Source: SZUA-448 sp964602475
Lineage (GTDB): Bacteria; Bacillota; Clostridia; Lachnospirales; Lachnospiraceae
Reading direction: 5' to 3'
Assembly (NCBI GenBank): GCA_964602475.1
Contig: CAZRRN010000008.1
Coordinates: 1-64,000, forward strand
Length of the DNA stretch: 64,000 nucleotides
Shown: positions 1 to 8,257 of the stretch, one piece after another
Layout: each line of letters starts with the position of its first letter
Numbering within the stretch: the first letter of the stretch is position 1
The notes under the pieces: generated by a model
The model's database searches: none
The model's input: the letters and a program-made list of their open reading frames with translations, nothing else
What the model was told of the DNA's origin: nothing
Translations under genes and position numbers: made by a program

Positions 1-67
1 TGTTTTATTCATAATACAACAGAATCGTGAAAATATCAATCTGAACTAACACACACATGGAATGCTG

Positions 68-96
68 TTGACTTTTTGATTCTCTAAGTGTACGAT
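68..96 (+). promoter_or_regulatory. Putative sigma-A promoter for the PII-like/antiporter pair
   Basis: TTGACT at 68-73 and TACGAT at 91-96 with a 17-bp spacer. The -35 is good, the -10 is weak (4 of 6). It lies about 55 bp upstream of the PII-like start codon. Confidence 0.45.
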
Positions 97-150
97 AACG
101 ACGGTAAATTAAGTTGAAGTGACAAATGGTTACTTCGGAACGGAGTGAAT

Positions 151-489
151 ATGCAGCTGCTGGTATTAATACTGAAAAAAGTTGAACTGTTCGATGATTT
201 AATGAAACATCTGGCAAACGGCGGGGTAAAAGGTGCAACCATTGTGGAAGGAACCGGTATGGCAGAAGCCATTGTGAATATGGAGGATCTCCCTATGTTT
301 GGTATGCTGCGGCGGGTTCTTGCCGACGAAGAAAAAGAAACCAGCAAGGTGATAATGCTTGTTGAAACGGATGAGCAGGTAATCGCAACGCGTTCTATTA
401 TCAAAGAAGTTATCGGAGATCTGACAGCACCGAACACCGGTATTTTGTTTGCTGTTCCGATTACTTATGTGGAAGGACTCGGTAAGTGA
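151..489 (+). CDS. PII-like signalling protein (P-II/CutA-type fold)
   Basis: 112-residue soluble protein with the size and layout of the PII-like superfamily: an opening hydrophobic strand (LLVLILKKVE), a central helix, a short T-loop region around MEDLPMFGML, and the typical ending TGILFAVPITYVEGL. It lacks the long T-loop with the uridylylated tyrosine of GlnB/GlnK, so it is unlikely to be a classical nitrogen regulator. ATG at 151 is preferred over GTG at 145 because GGAG at 142-145 sits 5 bases upstream of it. The stop is one base from the start of the antiporter gene. Pairing of PII-like proteins with a transporter suggests, by inference, that it binds a small ligand and gates the neighbouring antiporter. 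The ligand cannot be read from the sequence. Confidence 0.75.
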   Translation: MQLLVLILKKVELFDDLMKHLANGGVKGATIVEGTGMAEAIVNMEDLPMFGMLRRVLADEEKETSKVIMLVETDEQVIATRSIIKEVIGDLTAPNTGILFAVPITYVEGLGK

Positions 490-490
490 A

Positions 491-1657
491 ATGATAGAGA
501 AATATTTGTTTCTGGCACTGGCGCTGTTCCTCTGTCTGTTCATAAGCAAGGTAATGAAAAAGGTAAAGCTTCCGAATGTAACCGGATATCTGATTGTTGG
601 ACTGCTTGCCGGTCCGTACTGTCTGAAACTGATACCGGAAGAGGTTGTCGAAGGACTTTCCTTTATTCCGGAGGTTGCACTTGGTTTTATTGCGTTTTCC
701 ATTGGTGCCGAGTTCAAGCTCAGCTATCTGAAAAAGGTCGGGAAAGCACCGCTTATTATAGCAGTTACGGAATCAGTCGGAGCCGTTTTATTTGTTGATC
801 TGATTTTGATTCTGACCGGACACGATGTTGCCTTCTCTCTGGTGCTTGGAGCAATTGCTGCAGCCACGGCACCGGCGGCAACACTCATGGTTGTAAAGCA
901 ATACAAAGCAAAAGGACCGGTAACCGAAACACTGCTTCCGGTTGTGGCTCTTGATGATGCGGCGGCACTGATGTGCTTTGGTCTGTCGGTTGCGGCAGCA
1001 AAAGCGATTACCTCAGAAGGAGAGTTTACTCTCTTAACGACAATCGGAAAGCCTATTGCGGAAATACTTGGTGCACTGGCAATCGGTGCAGTGCTTGGAC
1101 TGGCATTTTGCTTTCTGGTCAAATATTTTACCGGACGGGGAAACCGTCTTGCTATTACCTATGGTATGATATTCCTCTGCCTCGGAATCTGTGACAGTCT
1201 CGGTTTCTCTCAGCTTCTTGCCTGTATGATGATGAGCGCGGTTCTGGTGAACACTTCCGAAGCAAGTGATGTTGTATTCGAGCAGACCGACCGCATGACA
1301 CCGCCAATCTTCATGCTGTTCTTCTTCCTGTCCGGAGCAGATCTGAATCTTGCGATACTGCCGTCGGTCGGAGTGATTGGAGTTCTGTATGTGGTATTCC
1401 GTGTCCTTGGTAAGATCTGTGGAGCCGGGCTTGGAGCAAAGCTGGTTAAAACGCAGCCTGTGGTACAAAAGTATCTTGGATTTACGCTGATTCCCCAGGC
1501 AGGAGTTGCCATCGGACTTGCTGCAACAGCCATGACAGTCGTGCCGGAGTATGGGGCAAAAATCCGGACAATTATTCTTTGCGCAACTGTAATCTATGAG
1601 CTTACCGGACCGGTTATAACAAAACTTGCCCTGAAACGTGCCGGTGAAATAGAATAG
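491..1657 (+). CDS. Cation/proton antiporter, CPA2-like
   Basis: 388-residue polytopic membrane protein with about 11-12 hydrophobic segments, typical of the Na+/H+ exchanger fold. The early helix TGYLIVGLLAGP matches the first conserved block of CPA2 transporters. Mid-protein LPVVALDDAAALM (Asp155-Asp156) is the paired-aspartate motif expected of electrogenic antiporters. There is no C-terminal TrkA-N/TrkA-C nucleotide-binding domain, unlike KefB/KefC. Start at 491 was chosen because it begins at a membrane-ready N-terminus one base after the upstream stop, which implies translational coupling. An in-frame start at 449 would overlap the PII-like gene. The separate PII-like protein may stand in for the missing regulatory domain (inference). 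Substrate ion is unknown. Confidence 0.85.
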   Translation: MIEKYLFLALALFLCLFISKVMKKVKLPNVTGYLIVGLLAGPYCLKLIPEEVVEGLSFIPEVALGFIAFSIGAEFKLSYLKKVGKAPLIIAVTESVGAVLFVDLILILTGHDVAFSLVLGAIAAATAPAATLMVVKQYKAKGPVTETLLPVVALDDAAALMCFGLSVAAAKAITSEGEFTLLTTIGKPIAEILGALAIGAVLGLAFCFLVKYFTGRGNRLAITYGMIFLCLGICDSLGFSQLLACMMMSAVLVNTSEASDVVFEQTDRMTPPIFMLFFFLSGADLNLAILPSVGVIGVLYVVFRVLGKICGAGLGAKLVKTQPVVQKYLGFTLIPQAGVAIGLAATAMTVVPEYGAKIRTIILCATVIYELTGPVITKLALKRAGEIE

Positions 1658-1686
1658 ACCGGTCATCTATAAGGAATTACTCAGGT

Positions 1687-2496
1687 TCAGTTAATGTTCT
1701 TAAATTGAGCAGGGGTAATTCCTTCATATCTTTTAAATAACTTACAGAAATAACTGGAAGTACAAAACCCTGTTTCAGCAGCGATTTGTTCTATTGTTTT
1801 TGCGGAACCGGTCAGTAATTCTTTAGCAGCCTGAATACGTCGTTTCGCAATATATTCCATGGGTCTAGTGTTTAACGTTTTTTTGAACAGCGAACAGAGA
1901 TATTGGTTTGAGACCTTAGCTGCTTTACAGAGCTCCTCCATAGAAATCGCATGGGTATAATAACAATTAATATAATCAATTGCTTTTAATAATGCAGGGT
2001 TTGGCTTATTTACAGCCGACTTTACTGTAATAATACGATAGAATTCTATAAGAAAATCATACAAATATCCGGAAGCCGTGTAATTTCCAAAAAAACTGTC
2101 TGCCCGGATCGCATCATGCATTTTTCTAAAAATGTGTTCAAGCATCTTTATATTCTCCAGCATATAAATACCGGGATCGGAAAGTGAAAAATGTTCTAAA
2201 ACAGAATCAATCGCATACCCGGCCATAACTACCCAGTGTATATCCCATACATTACCATCGGGATAGTACTCGTGCGGGCAAAATGCAGGTAAGAAGATAG
2301 CGGTGTACGGAGTAATGAAAATCTTTTCCCCGTTAAGAAGCAGTACTCCGCTGCCCTTTGTACAATATAATATCTGATGGCAGGGATATCCGTCTGCCCT
2401 GGTTATATGATCCTGGCATTCCTGCTGTCCCATATTAAGAAGATAAATGGGGAGTGCTTTCTCAGAGCGTATCATAGGGTAATCACAAAAGAACAA
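1687..2496 (-). CDS. AraC-family transcriptional regulator
   Basis: 269 residues: an N-terminal cupin-type sensor half (residues about 15-130, with GEKIFITPYTAIFLP and CPHEYYPDG) followed by two helix-turn-helix motifs at the C-terminus (SMEELCKAAKVSNQYLCSLF and TIEQIAAETGFCTSSYFCKL, ending GITPAQF). This is the XylS/AraC layout that usually senses a sugar. The likely start is TTG at 2496 with GAGG 8-12 bases upstream; ATG eight codons later is the alternative. It is transcribed divergently from the GH29/GH2 genes and shares a promoter region with them, so it probably controls those genes and itself. Its 3-prime end converges on the antiporter gene with a gap of only 29 bp. Confidence 0.9.
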   Translation of the reverse strand: MFFCDYPMIRSEKALPIYLLNMGQQECQDHITRADGYPCHQILYCTKGSGVLLLNGEKIFITPYTAIFLPAFCPHEYYPDGNVWDIHWVVMAGYAIDSVLEHFSLSDPGIYMLENIKMLEHIFRKMHDAIRADSFFGNYTASGYLYDFLIEFYRIITVKSAVNKPNPALLKAIDYINCYYTHAISMEELCKAAKVSNQYLCSLFKKTLNTRPMEYIAKRRIQAAKELLTGSAKTIEQIAAETGFCTSSYFCKLFKRYEGITPAQFKNIN

Positions 2497-2530
2497 AATC
2501 TTGTCCTCACATTCATATTGTTATAGATTC

Positions 2531-2559
2531 ATAATATCATTGATTGTCTGCAGGGTCAA
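2531..2559 (-). promoter_or_regulatory. Promoter of the AraC regulator
   Basis: On the minus strand TTGACC (2559-2554) and TATTAT (2536-2531) are separated by 17 bp. It overlaps the divergent fucosidase promoter so that the two -35 regions interleave. Confidence 0.55.
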
Positions 2560-2565
2560 TCAATG
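2538..2565. promoter_or_regulatory. Inverted-repeat operator between AraC and fucosidase genes
   Basis: Perfect 9-bp arms CATTGATTG (2538-2546) and CAATCAATG (2557-2565) with a 10-bp spacer. Arm-to-arm distance is 19 bp, about two helical turns. It covers the core of both divergent promoters, so a bound dimer should affect both genes. The binding protein is unknown; the adjacent AraC protein is the first candidate. Confidence 0.6.
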
Positions 2566-2572
2566 GTATGAT
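2544..2572 (+). promoter_or_regulatory. Promoter of the fucosidase/galactosidase genes
   Basis: TTGTCT (2544-2549) and TATGAT (2567-2572) with a 17-bp spacer. It ends 34 bp upstream of the fucosidase start and lies across the inverted repeat. Confidence 0.5.
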
Positions 2573-2606
2573 AATTGCCGTATCCCGTATCCTATCGGAG
2601 GTTGAC

Positions 2607-4046
2607 ATGACTTTAGATAAAAAGCTTGCTGCAGTACATCCGCAGACCAGACAGATTCATTTTCAACAGCTTGAGTTTTATGCATTTATTCATTTTACAG
2701 TAAATACCTTTACGGACAAGGAATGGGGAGACGGAACAGAAAGTCCTGAGATATTTCGTCCCGAGAAGCTGGATGCCGAACAATGGGTCAAAGCGGTAAA
2801 ATCAGCCGGAATGAAAGGGCTGATCCTGACCTGCAAACATCACGATGGCTTTTGCTTGTGGCCAAGCAGACTCACGATGCATTCGGTAGCAGGTTCACCA
2901 TGGAAAAACGGTGAAGGCGATGTCGTGAGAGAAGTTTCTGATGCCTGTATTAAATACGGAATAAAATTTGGTGTATATTTATCGCCATGGGATAGAAACT
3001 GCCCGTTGTACGGGCAAGGGAAGGCTTACGACGATTTCTTTGTAGGACAGCTTACCGAGCTGCTGACCGGCTATGGGGACGTTTTTTCTATATGGTTTGA
3101 CGGAGCATGCGGAGAAGGTCCAAACGGTAAAAAACAGTATTACGATTGGAACAGGTATTACAGCGTAATACGAAGGCTACAGCCGGATGCCTGCATTTCA
3201 GTCTGCGGTCCGGACATACGATGGTGTGGTAATGAAGCAGGTGATACACGAAAGGAAGAATGGAGCGTGGTTCCAAGACGTGCCATGGACAGCGAGATTA
3301 TATCCAAGAGCAGTCAGCATTGTGATGATCTGGAATTTAGTCAGCGTCGGGTGAATGCCCGTGATGCGGATTTAGGAAGCCGTAAGGTGCTTGAAAATGA
3401 AGAAGAACTCATCTGGTATCCTGCAGAGGTCAATACCTCGATTCGCCCCGGCTGGTTCTGGCATAAGAGTGAAAATGACAAGGTACGCAGTCTTGATGAG
3501 CTTGTACATATTTACAATAATTCCGTAGGAGGAAATGCAACATTTCTTTTGAATATTCCGCCGACAAACGAGGGGCTGATTCATGAAAATGATGTAGGAC
3601 GGCTTGCGGAGCTCGGGGAGTATATAAAGAATACCTTTTCCGATAATTTGCTCGAAAAAGCGGAGTTGTATTCCTGCAATGGCAATGCTTCAGCAGTAAG
3701 AAACGATAATTATGAAGAATTTTTTATCGCCGAGAAAAATAACACCTTTGCAGAAATAACTGCAAGGTGGAACGAATACGTTGATGTCGGTACGATTGTG
3801 CTGAAGGAAAATATACGGTGCGGTCAGCGAGTAGAAGCGTTTACTGTTGAAGCAGAGCAGGACAACGAATATGTTGAACTGTACCGTGGTACTGTAATCG
3901 GATACAAGCGGATTGTATCTCTAGAGAACATAAGAACCAAAGCAATCCGGTTACGCATTACAGATTCAAGAACAGAGCCTACGCTGGCTTTTCTGGGAAT
4001 CTATAATACGCTCCGGCATGGAGAAAAGAGTGAAAGAAAACGCTGA
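2607..4046 (+). CDS. Alpha-L-fucosidase, GH29
   Basis: 479 residues. The N-terminal two thirds is a GH29 barrel: HFTVNTFTDKEWG, the substrate-pocket segment CKHHDGFCLWPS, and DVFSIWFDGACG, in which Asp165 is the expected nucleophile. The segment WYPAEVNTSIRPGWFWH followed by GGNATFLLNIPP is also typical of the family. The last ~130 residues form a beta-rich domain like the discoidin-type appendage of many GH29 enzymes. No signal peptide is seen, so the enzyme should be cytoplasmic and act on imported oligosaccharides. ATG at 2607 has CGGAGG 5-9 bases upstream; an in-frame start at 2544 would lie inside the promoter. It precedes a GH2 beta-galactosidase, a pairing that fits breakdown of fucosylated galactosides. 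Confidence 0.9.
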   Translation: MTLDKKLAAVHPQTRQIHFQQLEFYAFIHFTVNTFTDKEWGDGTESPEIFRPEKLDAEQWVKAVKSAGMKGLILTCKHHDGFCLWPSRLTMHSVAGSPWKNGEGDVVREVSDACIKYGIKFGVYLSPWDRNCPLYGQGKAYDDFFVGQLTELLTGYGDVFSIWFDGACGEGPNGKKQYYDWNRYYSVIRRLQPDACISVCGPDIRWCGNEAGDTRKEEWSVVPRRAMDSEIISKSSQHCDDLEFSQRRVNARDADLGSRKVLENEEELIWYPAEVNTSIRPGWFWHKSENDKVRSLDELVHIYNNSVGGNATFLLNIPPTNEGLIHENDVGRLAELGEYIKNTFSDNLLEKAELYSCNGNASAVRNDNYEEFFIAEKNNTFAEITARWNEYVDVGTIVLKENIRCGQRVEAFTVEAEQDNEYVELYRGTVIGYKRIVSLENIRTKAIRLRITDSRTEPTLAFLGIYNTLRHGEKSERKR

Positions 4047-4166
4047 TGCGGTTTTCTTTCACCCTGCAAGTTTGTGACGGAGCACAAACTTGAATCGCAG
4101 AGCAGAATCTGACATTCTGCTCGCGTGCCTGCGCAAAATACGCTCCGGCATGGAGGAAAGAATGAA
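4005..4166 (+). repeat. Hairpin-rich junction flanked by a 30-bp direct repeat
   Basis: Positions 4005-4034 and 4137-4166 match at 28 of 30 bases, offset by 132 bp. Between and across them lie three hairpins: about 4030-4062 (GTGAAAGAAAACGC paired with its near complement, crossing the fucosidase stop), 4067-4092 (CAAGTTTGTG/CACAAACTTG) and 4099-4123 (GAGCAGAAT/ATTCTGCTC). The second repeat copy supplies the Shine-Dalgarno and ATG of the GH2 gene. The first copy carries a similar Shine-Dalgarno plus a GTG opening a 15-codon frame (4030-4077). Confidence 0.7.
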
Positions 4167-7100
4167 TATTACAGAAATAGCCGCCGTTGATTCACCAAAG
4201 AGTAAAATGAAATATCATGAAGACCCGCAGCAGCTGCATGTTAATATGCTTGAAAAGCATTGCTACCTCATTCCGTTTCGGATCGGACAGGATCCGTTCT
4301 GTGAACGCGAACAGTCAGAAAGACTTGAACTTCTGAATGGAGAATGGGATTTTCGGTATTATGACAGCATAATTGATATGGAAGATGATTTCCTGTCTGT
4401 TTCATATAATCGCAAGATACCGGTTCCGTCGAACTGGCAGCTTCACGGTTATGATAAGCCGCAGTATACCAATGTATGCTATCCGATTCCGTATGATCCA
4501 CCCTTTGTACCTGACGACATTCCTGCTGGTGTTTACCATCGAAGCTACAGCTATAAGAGAGACGGACTTGAGCGAATCCTTGTATTTGAAGGGGTTGACA
4601 GCTGCCTGTATCTTTATGTTAACGATACATTTGCCGGATATTCACAAGTCTCTCACAGCACCTCGGAATTTGATATTATCTCCTTTTTGCGGGAGGGAGT
4701 GAATGAAATAACAGTTGTTGTGTTAAAGTGGTGTGACGGAACATATCTGGAAGATCAGGATAAGTTCAGATTATCCGGTATTTTTCGTGATGTATATATT
4801 CTTTCCCGGCCAAACAACTGTCTCAGGGACTATATAATCAAAACAGAGCTTTTCAACGCGTATACAGCTGCAAGACTCAGTTTTACTCCATATGGTTCTG
4901 ATGCTTTGGTGATTTTGTCTGACCGGGATGGAAATGAGATCGCACGGATGACTGCAAAGGACGGTCTGGCAGCCAGCGCAGATATAAGCTCTCCGATGCT
5001 TTGGTCTGCAGAAAAACCGGATCTGTACAATCTTACGATACTTACTGAAAATGAAGTGATTGGAGAAAAGATCGGGTTTAGAACGGTATGCGTTGAGGAG
5101 GGTGTTGTAAAATTAAACGGCAGAGCTGTTAAGTTTAAGGGAGTCAATCGTCATGACAGTTATCCCGATACGGGATATTATGCATCTGCTGCACAGATGG
5201 AAAAAGATATCAGACTTATGAAACAACATAACATAAATGCAGTAAGAACATCCCACTATCCGAATTCACCCTTATTTTATAAGCTTTGCGACAGATACGG
5301 CCTGTATGTTATAGATGAAGCGGACATGGAGTCTCACGGCTGCGTTGAGGTATACAACGACTTTCGATGGAGCTGGGATAACGGATACAGCGGAATTGCC
5401 TTGCTTGCTTCTGACCAGCGCTTTGCTAAAGCAATCTGTGACCGTGCGGAATCGCTTGTTAAGCGAGACCTCAATCGTCCCTGCGTGATTATCTGGTCAC
5501 TGGGAAATGAAAGCGGCTATGGGACGAATATGCTTGCGGCAGGCACGCTTGTAAAGGAGCTTGATAATACAAGACTGCTTCATTACGAGAGTATCCACAG
5601 GCTTGATGACACCTCTGAAGCAATTCTTGATATGGTTTCCAGAATGTATTCATCCCCTTCGGATATGTATCGATTTCTCGAAGATGATAAAGAAAAGCGT
5701 CCACTTGTACTCTGCGAATACAGTCATGCAATGGGAAACGGACCGGGAGATCTGGAAGAGTATCACAAGGTCTTTTATTCGAACGAGCGCTTCCTAGGCG
5801 GGTTTGTATGGGAATGGAGTGATCACGCATGTATTTTGGGAGAAACAGAGAACGGTAAAATCAAATATGGTTACGGAGGAGACTTTAAGGAGAAACACAA
5901 TGACGGTAACTTTTGTATGGACGCACTTACATACCCTGACAGAACGCCACATACGGGCTTGCTTGAATTAAAACAGGTTTATCGCCCTGTTCGTGTGGAA
6001 AAGGATGTCGCAGCAGATAACTTTATTTTTCGGAGCATGCTGGAATTTGAAAATGCAGGCGATATTCTGGACTGTTGCTATGAGATTACCGGTAATGGCA
6101 GAACGCTGGAACAAGGAAAGCTTGATTTTTCGGTGGAACCTATGGGGAAAACAGTAGTAAATATACCACGAAAATACAAAGATAATCAAGGTGACACATA
6201 TATACGTTTTATTTTCACGGCAAAGCAGGACACTTTGTTCTGCCGAAAGGGATATGAGCTATGCTTTGACCAGTTGAAGCTGAGTGAAAGTACAATCAGC
6301 GAGGAATCTTCACAAAGGAATTCGAACATCCGGCTGGAGGATACTCCGTTTTTCGTGATGATACACACCGATAATGCGGTATACCGCTTTAATAAAAGGT
6401 GCTCGGCGTTTGATTCAATTCAGTATTCCGGAAGAGAAATACTAAAAAATCCGATGCAGTTTAACTTCTTTCGTGCACCGATCGATAATGATGTAATGAA
6501 GCATGACTGGTACAGAGCGCACCTGAATGATTTTACGGTAAAAAACTACGGCGTATCAGCAAAGACAAACGAAGATTATGCAGAAATATCCCTCAGGCTG
6601 TCATTTGGCTGGAGTATTCATCAGCCCCTTGCATATATGGACGTTGTTTATGCAGTCTTTTCAAACGATGTAATCAACATCAAATGCTCTGCCGGATTTT
6701 CAAATAAGGTTACGTTCCTTCCGCGTTTTGGAATCAGACTTTTTTTACCGAAGACCTTTGACAGCGTGGAGTATTTTGGATACGGACCCCATGAAAGCTA
6801 TGCAGACAAGCATCAGGCCGATTATATCGGAAATTTTCATGCAAAAATCTGCGATTTGCACGAAGATTATATCCGCCCTCAGGAAAATGGTTCTCACTGC
6901 GGGTGCAGACAAATGGCGGTTACAGACGGGGATGTTACAGTTACATTTGCTTCTTTGGAGGATTTCTCTTTTAACGCCTCCGAATATACGCAGGAGGAGC
7001 TGGCACAAAAAAGACATAATTATGAGCTGGTAAAATGCGAAAGCAACGTTATATGCGTAGACAGTAAAATGGCAGGCGTAGGTTCTAATGCCTGCGGACC

Positions 7101-7182
7101 GGCACTGGATAAAAAATACTGTCTGCCGCTTCCTGACATTTCGGCGGAGTATAATATGATTATTTGCAGCAGACAGAAATGA
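4162..7182 (+). CDS. Beta-galactosidase, GH2 (LacZ-like)
   Basis: 1006 residues, the usual length of LacZ-type enzymes. Order: sugar-binding jelly roll (WDFRYYDS, VPSNWQLHGYDKPQYTNV, GVDSCLYLYVN), Ig-like domain, TIM barrel (FKGVNRHDSYPDTG; RTSHYPNSPLFYKLCDRYGLYV) and C-terminal domains ending in the small-chain fold (FGYGPHESYADKHQADYIG). IIWSLGNESGYG carries the acid/base Glu450, and LCEYSHAMGNGPG carries the nucleophile Glu519. No signal peptide, so cytoplasmic. ATG at 4162 is preferred because GGAGG lies at 4152-4156. In-frame TTG/ATG codons upstream fall in the hairpin-rich junction. Likely cotranscribed with the fucosidase. Confidence 0.93.
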   Translation: MNITEIAAVDSPKSKMKYHEDPQQLHVNMLEKHCYLIPFRIGQDPFCEREQSERLELLNGEWDFRYYDSIIDMEDDFLSVSYNRKIPVPSNWQLHGYDKPQYTNVCYPIPYDPPFVPDDIPAGVYHRSYSYKRDGLERILVFEGVDSCLYLYVNDTFAGYSQVSHSTSEFDIISFLREGVNEITVVVLKWCDGTYLEDQDKFRLSGIFRDVYILSRPNNCLRDYIIKTELFNAYTAARLSFTPYGSDALVILSDRDGNEIARMTAKDGLAASADISSPMLWSAEKPDLYNLTILTENEVIGEKIGFRTVCVEEGVVKLNGRAVKFKGVNRHDSYPDTGYYASAAQMEKDIRLMKQHNINAVRTSHYPNSPLFYKLCDRYGLYVIDEADMESHGCVEVYNDFRWSWDNGYSGIALLASDQRFAKAICDRAESLVKRDLNRPCVIIWSLGNESGYGTNMLAAGTLVKELDNTRLLHYESIHRLDDTSEAILDMVSRMYSSPSDMYRFLEDDKEKRPLVLCEYSHAMGNGPGDLEEYHKVFYSNERFLGGFVWEWSDHACILGETENGKIKYGYGGDFKEKHNDGNFCMDALTYPDRTPHTGLLELKQVYRPVRVEKDVAADNFIFRSMLEFENAGDILDCCYEITGNGRTLEQGKLDFSVEPMGKTVVNIPRKYKDNQGDTYIRFIFTAKQDTLFCRKGYELCFDQLKLSESTISEESSQRNSNIRLEDTPFFVMIHTDNAVYRFNKRCSAFDSIQYSGREILKNPMQFNFFRAPIDNDVMKHDWYRAHLNDFTVKNYGVSAKTNEDYAEISLRLSFGWSIHQPLAYMDVVYAVFSNDVINIKCSAGFSNKVTFLPRFGIRLFLPKTFDSVEYFGYGPHESYADKHQADYIGNFHAKICDLHEDYIRPQENGSHCGCRQMAVTDGDVTVTFASLEDFSFNASEYTQEELAQKRHNYELVKCESNVICVDSKMAGVGSNACGPALDKKYCLPLPDISAEYNMIICSRQK

Positions 7183-7197
7183 CGCGGCTGTGAAACC

Positions 7198-7264
7198 TTG
7201 ACTTTCCGAAGCTTTTAGAATAGAATATAAAAAGTATGATAGGAAGCTTTTTTAAGCTTCCTAT
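7198..7264 (+). promoter_or_regulatory. Promoter with a hairpin at the transcript 5-prime end
   Basis: TTGACT (7198-7203), 17-bp spacer, TAGAAT (7221-7226). A perfect 11-bp stem with a 4-base loop follows at 7239-7264 (ATAGGAAGCTT / AAGCTTCCTAT), so a transcript starting near 7233 would carry it at its extreme 5-prime end. The hairpin lacks a solid U-run, so it is a poor intrinsic terminator. Confidence 0.55.
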
Positions 7265-7323
7265 TTGATACATTGATGATGAATATTACGAAACATAAGG
7301 GCTACAGAAACAGGAGGATTTAT

Positions 7324-8247
7324 ATGAGACTGATCACCCGATCGGATTTTGACGGACTGGTATGTGGGGTACTGCTGAAAGAAGCCGGTATCATTGATGA
7401 ATGGAAGTTTGCGCACCCGAAGGATTTACAGGACGGGTTGGTACAGGTAACTGCGAATGACTGTCTGGCGAATGTACCGTTTGTAGAGGGCTGCGGACTG
7501 TGGTTTGACCATCATGCAAGTGAAGATGAAAGAAATGCCCATAAAGGAAAATACACCGGCGACAGCCGTTCCTGTCCGAGCTGTGCACATGTAGTATATG
7601 ATTACTACGGCGGAAAGGAACGCTTCCCGCATTTTGACGATCTGTTGGCAGCAGTCGACAAGGTTGACTCTGCGCAGCTTGAGATTGATGAGATTCTGCA
7701 TCCCGTTGGGTGGGTGCTGCTTGGGTTTATTATGGATCCGAGAACCGGACTTGGACGCTTTCGCAATTTCACAATCAGTAATTACCAGCTGATGGAGAAA
7801 TTGATCGATGAATGCCGTACAAAGAATGTTTCCGAGATTCTGGCACTTTCGGATGTAAAGGAACGCGCGGAGCTTTATTTTGAACAGACCGAGAAGTTTA
7901 TCGAAATGGTAAAGAACACTACAGAGGTCCGCAATGGTGTTATTATCACGGATTTGCGCGGTGCTGACGTTATTTACAGCTGTAACCGTTTTATGATTTA
8001 CAGTCTGTATCCGGAAGGAAATATCAGCTGCTGGATCGTTTCGGGACGGGAAGGCAAGGGCTGTAGCTGCGCAGTTGGATATTCGGTAATCAACCGAAGC
8101 TGCCGCATTGATGTCGGAGCACTGATGCTGAAATACGGCGGCGGTGGTCACAGAGTAGTCGGAACCTGCCAGTTCTCTGATTTGGAAATGAGTGACCGGG
8201 TTCCACAGTTGTTAGATGATCTTGCAGAAATGAACAGTGAGAAATAG
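7324..8247 (+). CDS. DHH-family phosphoesterase (exopolyphosphatase-like)
   Basis: 307 residues. Motifs in order: TRSDFDGLVCG near the N-terminus (metal-binding DxD-type motif I), GLWFDHHASEDER (the DHH motif with both histidines), AVDKVDSAQ, and near the C-terminus GALMLKYGGGGHRVVGTCQF, the glycine-rich GGGH substrate loop of DHHA1-type proteins. Such enzymes hydrolyse phosphodiester or phosphoanhydride bonds in polyphosphate, cyclic dinucleotides or nanoRNA. The exact substrate is not shown here. ATG at 7324 has AGGAGG at 7311-7316; an in-frame start at 7273 lacks a ribosome site. The plsC-like gene starts 10 bp downstream, so the two are probably an operon. Confidence 0.85.
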   Translation: MRLITRSDFDGLVCGVLLKEAGIIDEWKFAHPKDLQDGLVQVTANDCLANVPFVEGCGLWFDHHASEDERNAHKGKYTGDSRSCPSCAHVVYDYYGGKERFPHFDDLLAAVDKVDSAQLEIDEILHPVGWVLLGFIMDPRTGLGRFRNFTISNYQLMEKLIDECRTKNVSEILALSDVKERAELYFEQTEKFIEMVKNTTEVRNGVIITDLRGADVIYSCNRFMIYSLYPEGNISCWIVSGREGKGCSCAVGYSVINRSCRIDVGALMLKYGGGGHRVVGTCQFSDLEMSDRVPQLLDDLAEMNSEK

Positions 8248-8257
8248 AGGAAAAGAC

